64,000 nucleotides of DNA from Paenibacillus sonchi (GCF_016772475.1 NZ_CP068595.1:930001-994000), one strand, 5' to 3'. Shown: positions 37,684 through 48,188, counted from the stretch's first letter. Notes: generated from the sequence alone by a model not told the origin. Numbers and translations: made by a program.

Positions 37684-38673
37684 CTATAGGCCAGGCATGC
37701 GTTCCTCGGGATGCACAATCAGCGTTTCCCCGTAGGCCAGGGTGCGTATCCTCTCCCCGGCAATCCCCTGTGCCAGCCGCGCCTGCTCCATCCGGTCCAG
37801 CGCCTCACGTGCGGTGTCATCGGCCAGACGGAAGGTTCCGAAATGCATCGGAATCATCAGCTCCGCGCCAACATCCAAAAAGGCCTGGATGGCCTCCTCA
37901 GGGGTCACATGCTGTGAGCTCATGAACCATTCCGGCTCATAGGCCCCGATCGGCATCAGCGCCACATGCAGCTTGAAGCGCCTGCCAATCTCCTTGAACC
38001 CCGGGAAGAAGCCGCTGTCCCCGGCAAAATACAGATTGGGCGGCAACCTGTGCGCGCCCCCGTCCCCCTGGGGATGCTTGCGGGGTTCAGCAGGCTCCAG
38101 CACAAAGCCGCCCCAGTGGGAGGTATTGGTATCAAACGGCGTCCGCCGTGTCCAGTGCTGCGTCGGGACAAAGGTCAGCTTCACCGCGCCTACCTTTATT
38201 TCCTCCCACCACTGCATTTCCAGGCAGTTCACAAACCCTTTGCGCACCATCTTGCGTTTCAGCCCCACCGGCACCACAAGCGTAGTTCCCGCCTTGTACA
38301 GCTTACGGATAGAAGCGAGATGCAGATGATCGTAATGGGAATGGGAGATCAGAATCAGATCCACGGGCGGAATCCCGCTGAGCGGAATGCCGGGCGGGGT
38401 AATGCGTTTCTCCAACCCGAGCCGCCGGGCCCATACAGGATCAGTTATAATATTTACCCCTTCATATTGAAGCAAAAAAGTGGAATGCCCGATCCAGGTA
38501 ATGGTCGTATCCAGACGGTTCTCCGCCAGATAGTCCAGCTTTGGAGGAAGATTGGGTACTTTATAGGAGTAATCCTTTTTCTTCATCCGCCGTTCCTCGC
38601 GCCATTGGCGGAGCTGCTTAAGCGTTTTATCCGTACTGACATTGTCGATGTTATTGTAGCGTACTCTGGCCAT
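37684..38673 (-). CDS. MBL-fold metallo-hydrolase (NAPE-PLD-like)
   Basis: This 329-residue enzyme has TWIGHSTFLLQYEGVNIITD near residue 59, the metal-binding LISHSHYDHLHLASI, FVPTQHWTRRTPFDTN and LYFAGDSGFFPGFKEIG. The late GAELMIPMHFGTFRLADD completes the metallo-beta-lactamase signature of the NAPE-PLD/UlaG-like group. Its likely role is hydrolysis of a phosphodiester or lactone; the substrate is unknown. AAGGAG precedes the ATG. Confidence 0.85.
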   Translation of the reverse strand: MARVRYNNIDNVSTDKTLKQLRQWREERRMKKKDYSYKVPNLPPKLDYLAENRLDTTITWIGHSTFLLQYEGVNIITDPVWARRLGLEKRITPPGIPLSGIPPVDLILISHSHYDHLHLASIRKLYKAGTTLVVPVGLKRKMVRKGFVNCLEMQWWEEIKVGAVKLTFVPTQHWTRRTPFDTNTSHWGGFVLEPAEPRKHPQGDGGAHRLPPNLYFAGDSGFFPGFKEIGRRFKLHVALMPIGAYEPEWFMSSQHVTPEEAIQAFLDVGAELMIPMHFGTFRLADDTAREALDRMEQARLAQGIAGERIRTLAYGETLIVHPEERMPGL

Positions 38674-38916
38674 TCCGTATCTCTCCTTAACAAGCTGCCG
38701 GAATATATCTCTTTTTGTGAATTATAGGATTCCACGGCTCGTTTTGCAAAAGCGTGCGCTGAGCGCATATCCTTATTTAATTAAAAGTTTAACCATTTCG
38801 TACCAGGCTTAAGCGGACATATGCGGTCTGCCTTTTGTGTTGGGTGCCCGAAATGAGGTAAAATGCGGGTAAAGCATCTACGGTCAATTATGCCGATCAA
38901 AGGGGGAGCCTAACGT

Positions 38917-40050
38917 ATGAAGATCACATTTATAGAACCGACTCCAAGTCCCAATACGATGAAGCTTCATCTGGATGAGACTCTGGAGCCCGGAGTCCGC
39001 CGTACCTATACACCGGAAAGCCAGCGTTCCGCCCCTTCCTGGGCGCGGGAAATGCTCACGATTCCGGGCGTCACCAGCATTTATCACGCTGCCGATTTCG
39101 CTGCACTGGAGCGCAAAGGCAGCGCTGACTGGGCCGCCATTCTCCGCGAGGTCCAGACCCGGTTCGGCGCGGAGGGCCTAAGTGCAGACTTCAACCTGGA
39201 GGATGAGAATGCCGGTGCACACTTTGGAGAATCACAGGTATTCGTGCAGATGTTCCGCGGCATCCCGATCCAGATCCGCGTCAAAACCGGCGCGAGTGAG
39301 GAGCGCATCGCCCTCTCCGCCCGGTTCACAAAGGCGGTAACGGATGTCGCCAGCGCCGTACTGATCAAAGAGCGCAAGCTCACCGATTACGGCGTGCGGT
39401 ACGGCGAGCCCGAGGCCATCGCGCGCGAGGTCGAGCAGGAGCTGGAAGCGGCGTATCCGCAGGAACGCCTCGACTCCCTCGTGCAGCAGGCCATCGCGCA
39501 CGGGGCCGGCGGCGAGTTCGTCGAGCAGCGGCAGAAGAAGGATCAGGCCGAGCTGCTGCGAGACCTGAAGGACGAGGACTGGCGCGTGCGCTACGCCGCG
39601 CTGGAGGACCTTGCGCCGACAGCAGAGCTCCTGCCGGAGCTGCGCGCGGCGCTGCACGACCCCAAGCTGCATATCCGCAGGCTGGCGGTCGTGTACCTGG
39701 GCGACATCCGCACGCCCGAGGCGATGGAGCTGCTCTATGAGGCGATGGCAGACAGCGCCCCGGCCGTGCGGCGCACGGCCGGAGACACGCTGTCCGACAT
39801 CGGCGATCCCGCAGCGACGCCGGTGATGACGGCGTCGCTCACGGACAAGAGCAAGCTGGTCCGTTGGCGGGCAGCGCGCTTCCTCTATGAGGTCGGCACG
39901 GCCGAGGCTCAGGAGGCCTTAAGCCTGGCTGTGGACGATCCGGAATTCGAGGTGGGTCTGCAGGCCAGAATGGCGCTGGAGCGCATCGCCTCCGGTGAAG
40001 AGGCTGCCGGTACCGTATGGCAGCAGATGTCGGAGCGCCGGAGAACCTAA
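38917..40050 (+). CDS. Conserved virulence factor C (CvfC)-like protein with Nfu-type N-domain and HEAT repeats
   Basis: This 377-residue protein has an N-terminal domain (MKITFIEPTPSPNTMKLHLD, then WAREMLTIPGVTSIYHAADF) that resembles the Nfu/NifU N-terminal scaffold domain. A conserved middle region (MFRGIPIQIRVKTGASEERI) follows. The C-terminal half consists of PBS-lyase HEAT-like repeats (DEDWRVRYAALEDLAPTAEL, DPKLHIRRLAVVYLGDIRTP and further copies). This layout matches YpgR of B. subtilis and CvfC of Staphylococcus aureus, whose molecular role is unresolved. GGGGGAG lies upstream of the ATG. Confidence 0.85.
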   Translation: MKITFIEPTPSPNTMKLHLDETLEPGVRRTYTPESQRSAPSWAREMLTIPGVTSIYHAADFAALERKGSADWAAILREVQTRFGAEGLSADFNLEDENAGAHFGESQVFVQMFRGIPIQIRVKTGASEERIALSARFTKAVTDVASAVLIKERKLTDYGVRYGEPEAIAREVEQELEAAYPQERLDSLVQQAIAHGAGGEFVEQRQKKDQAELLRDLKDEDWRVRYAALEDLAPTAELLPELRAALHDPKLHIRRLAVVYLGDIRTPEAMELLYEAMADSAPAVRRTAGDTLSDIGDPAATPVMTASLTDKSKLVRWRAARFLYEVGTAEAQEALSLAVDDPEFEVGLQARMALERIASGEEAAGTVWQQMSERRRT

Positions 40051-40073
40051 CGCTTACCTGCCGTAATTTGTCA

Positions 40074-40102
40074 TTGCTTGCCCAGGCAAGTTGCATTATA
40101 CT
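40074..40102 (+). promoter_or_regulatory. Promoter of the lysine riboswitch-lysP unit
   Basis: TTGCTT (40074-40079) and TATACT (40097-40102) are separated by 17 nt and lie 38 bp before the riboswitch P1 helix. Confidence 0.6.
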
Positions 40103-40139
40103 AATCCCTGTTGTGTTCATATCATTATAAAGATAGCCT

Positions 40140-40377
40140 CATCATACCTAAGATGAGGTAGAGGTTGCGGATATAAAGAGTACGCGCGTGGAGACGCTAT
40201 AAGAGCCGTCTGTGAAACGCCGCCGAAAGGAATATCCGCCGAAGTCTGCGCCGCTGCTCTTATTATGCTGCGCCGGCTGGGGCCGTTGCCGAAAGGTACG
40301 GAACTGTCACAGGGCATGGCCCGTCAGGAAACTGCGGCCAGGCACTGTGTTGCGCTATCTGAACAGGGAGTATGGTG
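40140..40377 (+). promoter_or_regulatory. Lysine riboswitch (L box)
   Basis: The aptamer core is recognisable from AGATGAGGTAGAGGTTGCGG, AAAGAGTA, two GCCGAA loops, CTGGGG and GGAACTGTCACAGG, in the order found in L boxes. P1 is closed by CATCATAC (40140-40147) with GTATGGTG (40370-40377). It is followed by an intrinsic terminator and then a lysine-type permease. Lysine binding would favour termination and reduce uptake. Confidence 0.92.
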
Positions 40378-40395
40378 CGGAGCTGTAAATACAGG

Positions 40396-40426
40396 AAACC
40401 GCAGAATCTGTCTGCGGTTTTTTTTA
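40396..40426 (+). terminator. Expression-platform terminator of the lysine riboswitch
   Basis: AAACCGCAGA pairs with TCTGCGGTTT and runs into a tract of T residues, between the aptamer and the permease start. Confidence 0.9.
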
Positions 40427-40501
40427 CGCTTGCGAATGGATATGCTTCTTGGTTAGAGCCCTTGAACAGAAACATTATAATTTAGAGGGAGTGTCCTATT
40501 T

Positions 40502-41995
40502 ATGCAAGTCAGGAACAACAATCAGGCGCACCAACCGGGGCAGAGCAGCAATGCATCCGCGCCGGGGCTGCGCAAAACCTTCAAGGCCAGACATTTAACC
40601 ATGATCGCGCTCGGCGGCTCCATCGGAACCGGACTGTTCCTCGCCAGCGGCGGCGCGATCGCCTCTTCGGGTCCGGGAGGCGCGCTGCTGGCTTACACTG
40701 CTGTCGGCATTATGGTGTATTTTCTGATGACCAGCCTGGGTGAGCTGGCAACTTACTTGCCGGACTCCGGCTCTTTCAGCACTTACGGCACGCGGTTTGT
40801 CAGCCCCGCCTTCGGCTTCGCCATCGGCTGGAACTTCTGGTACAACTGGGCGGTCACTATCGCTGCAGAGCTATCCGCTGCCACTGTCATTATTAAGTAC
40901 TGGTTCCCGGATAGCCCTTCCATCCTCTGGAGCCTTCTGTTTCTGCTGCTGATGTTCGGACTCAACTTTCTGTCTGCACGCGGCTATGGGGAATCGGAAT
41001 ACTGGTTTGCCATTATCAAAATCATTACCGTTATCGTCTTTCTGACGGTAGGGGTGTTGATGATCTTCGGTATTTTGGGCGGCAAGGCGGTTGGTTTCGG
41101 CAACTTCCAGCTTGGCGGCAGCTCTTTCCACGGCGGATTTTTTGCCTTCGTCGGCGTCTTCATGGCTGCGGGTTTCTCGTTCCAGGGGACTGAACTTGTC
41201 GGGGTCGCCGCAGGTGAGAGTGAAAATCCGCGCCGGAATGTGCCGCTGGCCATCCGCCGGGTGTTCTGGCGCATTCTAATCTTCTATATCTTCGCCATAC
41301 TTGTCATCGGGCTGCTGATCCCTTACACCAACCCCGATCTGCTCCGCAGCGGAATTGATGATATCGGCGTCAGTCCGTTCACGATTGTCTTCAATAAAGC
41401 AGGACTTGCGATTGCTGCATCTGTCATGAACGCAGTCATCCTGAGTTCAGTGCTGTCAGCCGGGAACTCGGGCATGTATGCTTCCACCCGCGTCCTGTAT
41501 GCGATGGCCAAGGACGGCATGGCCCCGCGTGCCCTCGGCAGGCTCAACCGCCGCGGAGTGCCTGTAGGTGCGCTGCTGGTTACCACTGCAGTCGGCATGC
41601 TGGCTTTTCTGGCCTCATTCTTTGGCGACGGGGCGGTCTATAACTGGCTGCTTAATGCATCCGGAATGTGCGGCTTCATTAACTGGCTGGGCATCGCCGT
41701 ATGCCATTACCGTTTCCGCCGCGCTTTTGTGAAGCAGGGACATTCGCTGGAGGAACTGCCTTACCGGGCCAGATGGTTCCCTTTCGGCCCGCTCTTCGCA
41801 CTGGTCTTATGCCTCATTGCTGTTTTTGGCCAGAACCTCGGCGCTTTCACCGGGGGAAGCATCGACTGGTACGGTATCCTTGTCTCCTATATTAGTCTGC
41901 CGTTGTTCCTGCTGATCTGGTTCGGCTACCGCTGGTTCCGCAAGAGCCGCATTGTCCCGCTGGATCAATGTGACCTAAGCACCCATCCGGAGTAA
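40502..41995 (+). CDS. lysP: Lysine-specific amino acid permease (APC family)
   Basis: This 497-residue permease has 12 predicted helices. It carries the AAT/LysP signatures MIALGGSIGTGLFLASGGAI, FWYNWAVTIAAELSAATVII and GFSFQGTELVGVAAGESENP. AGNSGMYASTRVLYAMAKDG lies in the second half. GAGGGAG lies upstream of the ATG. The lysine riboswitch in the leader identifies lysine as the likely substrate, with proton-coupled uptake expected from the family. Confidence 0.92.
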   Translation: MQVRNNNQAHQPGQSSNASAPGLRKTFKARHLTMIALGGSIGTGLFLASGGAIASSGPGGALLAYTAVGIMVYFLMTSLGELATYLPDSGSFSTYGTRFVSPAFGFAIGWNFWYNWAVTIAAELSAATVIIKYWFPDSPSILWSLLFLLLMFGLNFLSARGYGESEYWFAIIKIITVIVFLTVGVLMIFGILGGKAVGFGNFQLGGSSFHGGFFAFVGVFMAAGFSFQGTELVGVAAGESENPRRNVPLAIRRVFWRILIFYIFAILVIGLLIPYTNPDLLRSGIDDIGVSPFTIVFNKAGLAIAASVMNAVILSSVLSAGNSGMYASTRVLYAMAKDGMAPRALGRLNRRGVPVGALLVTTAVGMLAFLASFFGDGAVYNWLLNASGMCGFINWLGIAVCHYRFRRAFVKQGHSLEELPYRARWFPFGPLFALVLCLIAVFGQNLGAFTGGSIDWYGILVSYISLPLFLLIWFGYRWFRKSRIVPLDQCDLSTHPE

Positions 41996-42100
41996 TCCGC
42001 TTCTCAGAGCCGAAGCCGGGGCCAGAAGCTCTCTCCGTCCGCATGAGTAGTGGTTGAGACAGAACATACGAGGGATCGTGCCATATTTTCTTAAATCAGT

Positions 42101-42150
42101 AAAAAAGGGGATGCATTTGGAGCCAACCCGCTCCAGATGCATCCCTTTTT
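42101..42150 (+). terminator. Rho-independent terminator after lysP
   Basis: A long stem (AAAAAGGGGATGCATTTGGA with its complement TCCAGATGCATCCCTTTTT) around CCAACCCG ends in T residues. It lies 105 bp after the stop. Confidence 0.85.
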
Positions 42151-42199
42151 GATGATCAGTATCGTACTCCCATTGGCAGCAGCCCCTCCTTTCAGCCCC

Positions 42200-42530
42200 A
42201 TCGGCTAAGCGTATCTATGCGGACTCACGTTCCGCTATTCTCTGCAAACGGGCAATATACAAGGTGATCCGGACACACAATCCGTTATTGAGGTGAAAAA
42301 GGCTGCAATCTCCCCGAAAACAAGGAAATAAGGGCTCTGTAGTCCGGGAGCGCCGAAAAATCCGTGTTTTCCTATAAATAAGGGCTTCTGTGTCCGGAAG
42401 ACAGCCGGAGCGGGGAGACGATCAGCAGCTAGGCACATAACGGGAACGTCCGGCCGGGAGACGATCAGCAAAACGCACATAGCGGGAAACGTCCGGCCGG
42501 AAGGCGCACACCAAGCGGCATACAGCCAAA
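42200..42530. repeat. Gap filled with degenerate GGAC...ATCCGYTAT-type and direct repeats
   Basis: The gap between lysP and the transglutaminase gene holds GCGGACTCACGTTCCGCTAT and CGGACACACAATCCGTTATT, two AAATAAGGGCT-type segments, and a direct repeat of about 43 bp. The direct repeat (GGGAGACGATCAGCA, then GCACATA and CGTCCGGCCGG) occurs twice between about 42414 and 42502. Related GGAC-ATCCGC sequence occurs at 59831-59893 and 61469-61580. No gene is seen. Confidence 0.6.
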
Positions 42531-42545
42531 AAACGAGCCCGGTGC

Positions 42546-43681
42546 CTACTTCCAGGTCACATAAACCTTCAAATCCCCGGTGTTGTCAAAGGGGGAGCTG
42601 GTGTAGGCCAAGTTCTCCAGGCCTAAGCTGTAGAGCCCCTGCAGATCTATTTTGAGCAGTTTTTCACTGCCCCGGTAACGGAATAACAGGGATTGCTTGC
42701 CGGAGGCAACCGCCTCACGCACGAGCGTATTCAGCTCTGCCGCAGAAGTAATCACCTCATCCTCCTCGTACAGCCGGTAATCGAGCTTCTTTTGAAGCTC
42801 CTGGTATACCGGCACGCTCTGCCCGCCGCGGCTGACCAGTTCGGACAGGGTCTGGGCATAGCCGACAGACGCTGCCGGGTAGGATTTGGTCCAGCTGTGG
42901 TCACGGCGCATCTGGGCGTCCGTCCTCATGTAGTAGACCGTACTGACTCCACCCTCCGGGCTGGGGGTTGGATCATCCCAGGTTGTGTCCAAATGGTACC
43001 AGCGTCCGTCCAATTGCACCAGATTCCAGGCATGTGACTGGGCGACGCCTCCCTCCGGTTTTGCCGTACCCTCCACAATTTTATTCGGGATGCCTGCGCC
43101 CAGGAGCAATTTGTAGGTCAGAAGCGAATACCCCTGGCAAACAGCGCTGCCGGTCTGCAATCCTTCATAGGCGGTATATTTGCGGTATGTGTTATCATAT
43201 TGCAAATGCAGCACCACCCAGTCATGGATCACCTTCACCTTCTGGTGCTGGTTCATTCCAGGGGTAATGATCTGCTGTAAAATGGTTTTCACCTGCTTGT
43301 TCACCAGAGCCGTCTGCTGCAGCGTCTCCCGGTACGCCACCTGCACTATTACTTTGGCCGACCGGCTGCTTCCGCGATACGAAAAAGCGTAGCTGTCGAT
43401 AATATAATAGAGGTAAGGATCGCTGCCCATCGCCTGGTCAATCGCCTTCTGCACCTCGGATTTCAGGTTGGTTGTCTTGCCTTCGTATACGAACGTAATG
43501 TTCTCTCTGCGGTTATTCATGGCTGCAGTCAGCTTCTGGGCCATCTCCGCCCCCGATTGCAGCACCGCTGAAGTGCTGGCGGCGTAGGCATGATCCCAGC
43601 CCCAGTACAGGGCAGGCGGCAGAGCGGCGCACACCAGCATTCCTCCAAGCATGGCCTTGACCAATGTATATCTTTTTTCAT
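42546..43681 (-). CDS. Exported transglutaminase-like protein (frameshift at the N-terminus)
   Basis: The reconstructed product has 378 residues. The ATG at 43681, with AGGGG upstream, reads Met-Lys-Lys-Arg-Tyr-Thr-Leu-Val-Lys-Ala-Met if the A6 run (43673-43678) is seven, giving a proper signal peptide. As sequenced, only a TTG start at 43664 without a ribosome binding site remains. The transglutaminase core has Cys in GSAVCQGYSLLTYKLLL, His in AQSHAWNLVQLDGRWYHLD and Asp in LDTTWDDP. Bacterial members act as proteases or cross-linking enzymes of the envelope; the specific role is unknown. Confidence 0.85.
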
Positions 43682-43868
43682 ATATGCCCCTGCTTTCTCT
43701 GCTGCAATGGATATGGATGAAGTTCCGCGTGTGTACTCTATTTTATTAAATGCGGAAATACGGCATTACACGACTATAATATTTCAGGAAGATCAGAAGG
43801 ACCGGCTGCGCTCTCCTGGTTATTATTATCGGTCCAGCAGGCCTGGTGAATAAGTCCGGCAGGCAAAA

Positions 43869-43914
43869 AAGGCGGTTTCCGCATAGAGTAACTCTCTGCT
43901 GCGGAAACCGCCTT
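43869..43914 (-). terminator. Terminator hairpin after the GH95 gene
   Basis: A perfect 15-bp stem AAGGCGGTTTCCGCA / TGCGGAAACCGCCTT with a 16-nt loop begins 12 bp beyond the GH95 stop. On the minus strand it ends in TTTTTTGCC. Confidence 0.85.
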
Positions 43915-43926
43915 GATGCGCTGTGT

Positions 43927-46305
43927 TTAATTTTTTTTATGCTGCGGGATCAGAATATAAGTTTCTCCGGCAATGGTCTCAAAAACAGCACCCGCATCCG
44001 AAAGCGTCCCATCCGGTTTCTGCAGCGTTAGGGGCAGGCTGCCGGACACGCTGCACGGATAGCCATGCGTAGACACAAGCACTGCCCGGACCAGCTGGCC
44101 GCCGCTCCACTCCATATCAACGATAAAACCGCCGCGCGCCCGAAGTCCGCTGACCCGTCCCCCGCTCCAGCTCCCGGGAAGCGCCGGCAGCAGCTTCAGC
44201 CCGTTCTGGTGGCTCTGGAGCAGCATTTCGGCGATCCCTGCCGCAACGCCGAAGTTGCCGTCGATCTGGAATGGCGGGTGATTGCCAAACAGATTCGGCA
44301 GCGTGGCTGCCTCCAGAATCCGCCGCACACAGCGGTAGGCCTTTTCGCCATCCTGCAGCCGGGCATACAGATTAAGCAGCCAGGAGGCGCTCCAGCCGGT
44401 ATGTCCGCCGCCGGATTCGAGACGCGTCTCCAGCGACAAGGCCGCTGCAGCCGCCAGCTCCGGCGTTTTGTCAGGGCTGATCACATTGCCCGGATACAGG
44501 CCGTACAGATGGGAGACATGACGGTGTCCCGGCTCCTTCTCGGCAAAATCCCTGTTCCATTCCCGTATCCGCCCGTCCGGAGCGATCCCGGGATGCGCAA
44601 GACGCGCCCGCTTAGCGGTTAATTCCCTGCGGAATTCAGGCTCCGTATCCAGAATTTCCGCAGCCTGAATACAGTGGGAGAACAATTCGGCAATCAGCGA
44701 CATATCCATAGCTGATCCGGCAGACACACTGCAAGGCTCCCCTTCGCCAGTAAGAAAGACATTCTCCGGTGAGGTGGACAAGCCCGTAGTCAGCCGGCCA
44801 TCCGGCAGCTCTACCAGAAAGTCCTGACAGAACAAAGCTGCTCCTTTGAGCACAGGAAATGCAGTGTCTTGCAGAAACGCCCTGTCGGGGCGGAAGGCAT
44901 AGCGTTCCCACAGGTGCCGGGAAAGCCACACGCCGCCCATCGGCCAGAAAGCCCACATGGACAGTCCATCGGAGGGGGTCGTCATCCGCCAGAGGTCGGT
45001 ATTGTGATGAACGCTCCAACCGCGCGCTCCATAATGAATATTTGCGGTGCGTCTCCCGGCCAGGCTAAGCTCTGTAATTAAATCCATTAATGGTTCATGG
45101 CATTCACCTAATCCGCACGGCTCGGCTGGCCAATAATTCATTTCTGCATTAATGTTCGTGGTATAGTTGCTGTTCCATGGCGGCTGAACATGCGGGTTCC
45201 AGATCCCTTGAAGATTCAGAGCCTGCGTGCCGGGCCGGGAGCCTGCGATCATCAGGTAGCGGCCATATTGGAACAGCAGCACTTCCAGGGCCGGATCTGC
45301 TTGCCCTTCGCGGTAGTGTGCCAGCCGGTCATCGGTTGGCAGCTCCGCCAGGGAAGAAGCAGGAGCAAGTTCAAGACTCACACGCCGGAACAAGGTTTGG
45401 TGATCCCGGATATGGAGCAGCCTTAGCTCTGCATATGCTTGGGAGGCCGAAGCCAGCTGCTTGAGGCACAGCTCTGAAGGCACTGTGCCGCCCCTTCCCG
45501 GCATCCTGTCATACCCGGCATAATCGGTTGCCGCCGCCAGCCGGATGGTAACCGCGTTCGCACCTGAAACCGACAGACTTCCGTTCTCAGCCGTACAAGC
45601 GCCGCCATCCGTACGGATCTCCAAGGCCGCCGCATAACTTATGCCCAGGCCTTCTTCATACAAGACGGAGCGCGGATGGTCACCCGCATAATTATCGGCC
45701 ACATGTGACGGAGCGCGTCCGTTCATAATCAGTGTTCCGTCCGGAGTCATCCGGAAACGGGAAGGATGAGGCGAACTCAGCTCCGCGGTGAAATCCGGCA
45801 ATACGTTCAGTTCTCCCATGCCCTCCGCACGGATATGGATCGCTATAAGCTCATCGGGTCTGCTGGCGAGTACTTCACGAACGATCTTAACGCCTCCGGC
45901 GGTATAGGAGACGGCAGCCAATGCCTGCTCCAAATCAAGCTCTCTGCGGTAATCCTCTACTGGACCTGCGAGGTCGAACCTGATCCTCAAGTCCCCAAGC
46001 GGTTGGTAGGATTCCGTACGGCTGCCGAGCATTTTGGCATCAATCAGCGCTTCCGCTTCCTTGTATTTCCCCTCCGCTACCAGCTGCTTGGCCGGAGCCA
46101 AATGGCGCAAGGCTTCATAATTGGTTGTATCGCGCGGGAAGCCCGACCACAGAGTATCCTCATTTAACTGGATCAGCTCCTCCTCCACTCCGCCGAAGAT
46201 TATCCCCCCAAGCCGGCCGTTGCCCACCGGCAGCGCCTCTTCCCATACGGCGGCCGGCCTGTTGTACCACAGTTTATGCCGGCCGGTATCTCTGCTCTCT
46301 CCCAC
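43927..46305 (-). CDS. Glycoside hydrolase family 95 (alpha-L-fucosidase type)
   Basis: This protein of about 792 residues starts from the GTG at 46305, seven bases after GGAGG; the ATG at 46311 is too close to the Shine-Dalgarno. GH95 marks are [20 protein letters not shown] at the N-terminus, [16 protein letters not shown] and [40 protein letters not shown] and [20 protein letters not shown] follow. The family contains alpha-1,2-L-fucosidases and alpha-L-galactosidases acting by inversion. No signal peptide is visible, so it acts on imported oligosaccharides. It is the last gene of an Lpl-type ABC importer cluster. Confidence 0.9.
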   Translation of the reverse strand: MGESRDTGRHKLWYNRPAAVWEEALPVGNGRLGGIIFGGVEEELIQLNEDTLWSGFPRDTTNYEALRHLAPAKQLVAEGKYKEAEALIDAKMLGSRTESYQPLGDLRIRFDLAGPVEDYRRELDLEQALAAVSYTAGGVKIVREVLASRPDELIAIHIRAEGMGELNVLPDFTAELSSPHPSRFRMTPDGTLIMNGRAPSHVADNYAGDHPRSVLYEEGLGISYAAALEIRTDGGACTAENGSLSVSGANAVTIRLAAATDYAGYDRMPGRGGTVPSELCLKQLASASQAYAELRLLHIRDHQTLFRRVSLELAPASSLAELPTDDRLAHYREGQADPALEVLLFQYGRYLMIAGSRPGTQALNLQGIWNPHVQPPWNSNYTTNINAEMNYWPAEPCGLGECHEPLMDLITELSLAGRRTANIHYGARGWSVHHNTDLWRMTTPSDGLSMWAFWPMGGVWLSRHLWERYAFRPDRAFLQDTAFPVLKGAALFCQDFLVELPDGRLTTGLSTSPENVFLTGEGEPCSVSAGSAMDMSLIAELFSHCIQAAEILDTEPEFRRELTAKRARLAHPGIAPDGRIREWNRDFAEKEPGHRHVSHLYGLYPGNVISPDKTPELAAAAALSLETRLESGGGHTGWSASWLLNLYARLQDGEKAYRCVRRILEAATLPNLFGNHPPFQIDGNFGVAAGIAEMLLQSHQNGLKLLPALPGSWSGGRVSGLRARGGFIVDMEWSGGQLVRAVLVSTHGYPCSVSGSLPLTLQKPDGTLSDAGAVFETIAGETYILIPQHKKN

Positions 46306-46381
46306 GTACATGCCTCCTGTCTGTCTCGTTAGGACTCAGTGATAAACGACATTTTCCTGATGTTACAGGGTAAACAGCAAT

Positions 46382-46419
46382 CGGCGGGAAGCCCGCACTT
46401 ACTTTAGGGCTTCCCGCCG
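46382..46419. other. Strong intergenic hairpin between the binding-protein and GH95 genes
   Basis: GGCGGGAAGCCC pairs with GGGCTTCCCGCC around a 12-nt loop. There is no good T tract on the minus strand, so it may attenuate read-through into the GH95 gene or stabilise the upstream mRNA rather than fully terminate. Confidence 0.6.
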
Positions 46420-46451
46420 TCTTCATGCTTTTCTGAAGGAGTAACGACTAA

Positions 46452-48188
46452 TTATTCATTCCACAGTTTCACACGTTTTTTAACCAGCTCTTCACGTAAA
46501 TCTTCTGCCTTCGTTACACCGGCTTTATCAAGCTCTCCCATGTAGGCATCCCAAACTTTATCAAAATCTGCCGGTTTGGACAGGATAGCTTCTGGAATCC
46601 GTTTCCAGGTAATATCCTTCAGCTTGTTATCAAGCACAACAATTTCGCTGTCGCCAGGGATAGTGATATTCCAGGCAGCACCCCAAGGCTTAACCTTGAA
46701 TTCATCTTCGCTTGGGAACAAATCTTTCCAGGTGTTGGCTTTGTAGGCCGCCAGTGTTTCTTTCTCTACTTTATTGTAGCCTGCTATGACTTGCTCAGGG
46801 AAACGGGTTGTATAGTAGCTGCCGGTCGGGTCCAATACGCCGTCGCCATAGTGAGCGCTAAGCAGTGCGTAGTTGGAGCCGACATTCCCCAGTCCGGTTT
46901 CTTTCTGGAAATTGGTGGTGTCATTATATTTACGGTTATTTACATCTTCAGGAATGACGCGTTTGCCGTCAACGACGTTGTAGTGCTTGCCTTCGATCCC
47001 CCAGTTGACCAGCACTTGGCCTTCATCGGAAGCCAGGTAGTCCAGGAATTTAATAGCGCGCACCGGATCTTTAGCATCTACGCTGATCCCGATTCCGTTG
47101 CCGGCCATGAAGCCTGTAGGCCAGAAGGAAGTCTCCTTATACTCCTCAGACAAAGTCACAGGGAAGTGTGCATATCCCTGATCCAGCTTGCCTTCGGCTT
47201 TCAGTGCTTTTTCTCCGTCTCCATAACCCCAGTCTTGGTCTATCAGACCAATGACACGGCCTGTAGCAATCTTGGCTTTGTACTGATCATACTTCTGAAC
47301 AAAGCTCTCCGGATCAAGCAAACCGATATCGTTCATATGGTTGAGCCAGCGGAAATATTCTTTCTCGGCCGGACGGCGGAAGTGATAGGTCACTTCTTGC
47401 GTGTCAATATCAATCGCATACTCTCCATCATCAGGTGAACCTGTAGTAATGAATGCCGGGTTGGTCACTGTAATGTACATGTACCAGTCATCTGCATTTA
47501 GAGTCATACCGATGTTTTTGTTGCCGTTCTCATCGGTAGGATGTTTTTCAAGATAAGCCTTGATGACGTTTTCATAATCCTGAACGGTCTTGATTTCCGG
47601 ATAACCGGCTTCTTTGACGGCACGGTGCTGAAGCTCGAATCCGCCGCCCGCATCAAAATATTTGTTATCCACACCTGCGTAGGTAGGAATAGCATAAATC
47701 GCATGGTCGTCATCACTGTAACGTGAACGTTTCAGGCCTTCTTCGCCAAGCACTTTTTTGATGTTGGGAGCATATTTATCAATCAGGTCCGTCAGATCCA
47801 GCATTGCGCCTGCATCTACGAGCTTGTTGATGTCGGTCTTGGCACTGATCAGATCCGGATATTCACCGCTGGCAGCAATCAGGGCTACTTTTTGTTGGGG
47901 GTCACCCACTGCAAATTCCGCTTCTAGGGTTACACCCGTTTTTTCGGTAAGAACTTTACCCACTTCATCCTGCATTCCTGTCCAGTTCGGGTTAGGGTCT
48001 GCACTGAAGTAAGTCATGGTCAGCGGAGAAGTATCCTCAGCCTTGTTAGCGTTGTTTCCCGTATCTGCGGCATTTCCGGCTGCGTTATTCCCGTTATTAC
48101 CGCCGCAGCCGGCGAGCAAACCGAGCAGCATAACAGAAGTGAGCGTAATCGCCGATGCTTTGGCTTTTATTTGTCTATTCCTTGCCAT
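46452..48188 (-). CDS. Extracellular solute-binding lipoprotein (LplA-like)
   Basis: This 578-residue binding protein has a lipoprotein signal (LTSVMLLGLLAGCGGNNGNN, lipobox Leu-Ala-Gly-Cys) and an Asn/Gly-rich linker, then a long family 1 solute-binding fold. AAGGAGG precedes the ATG. The length is typical of LplA/YtcQ-type proteins found with LplB/LplC permeases. It should capture an oligosaccharide for the neighbouring permeases; the adjacent GH95 enzyme suggests a fucosylated or galactosylated glycan. Confidence 0.88.
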   Translation of the reverse strand: MARNRQIKAKASAITLTSVMLLGLLAGCGGNNGNNAAGNAADTGNNANKAEDTSPLTMTYFSADPNPNWTGMQDEVGKVLTEKTGVTLEAEFAVGDPQQKVALIAASGEYPDLISAKTDINKLVDAGAMLDLTDLIDKYAPNIKKVLGEEGLKRSRYSDDDHAIYAIPTYAGVDNKYFDAGGGFELQHRAVKEAGYPEIKTVQDYENVIKAYLEKHPTDENGNKNIGMTLNADDWYMYITVTNPAFITTGSPDDGEYAIDIDTQEVTYHFRRPAEKEYFRWLNHMNDIGLLDPESFVQKYDQYKAKIATGRVIGLIDQDWGYGDGEKALKAEGKLDQGYAHFPVTLSEEYKETSFWPTGFMAGNGIGISVDAKDPVRAIKFLDYLASDEGQVLVNWGIEGKHYNVVDGKRVIPEDVNNRKYNDTTNFQKETGLGNVGSNYALLSAHYGDGVLDPTGSYYTTRFPEQVIAGYNKVEKETLAAYKANTWKDLFPSEDEFKVKPWGAAWNITIPGDSEIVVLDNKLKDITWKRIPEAILSKPADFDKVWDAYMGELDKAGVTKAEDLREELVKKRVKLWNE

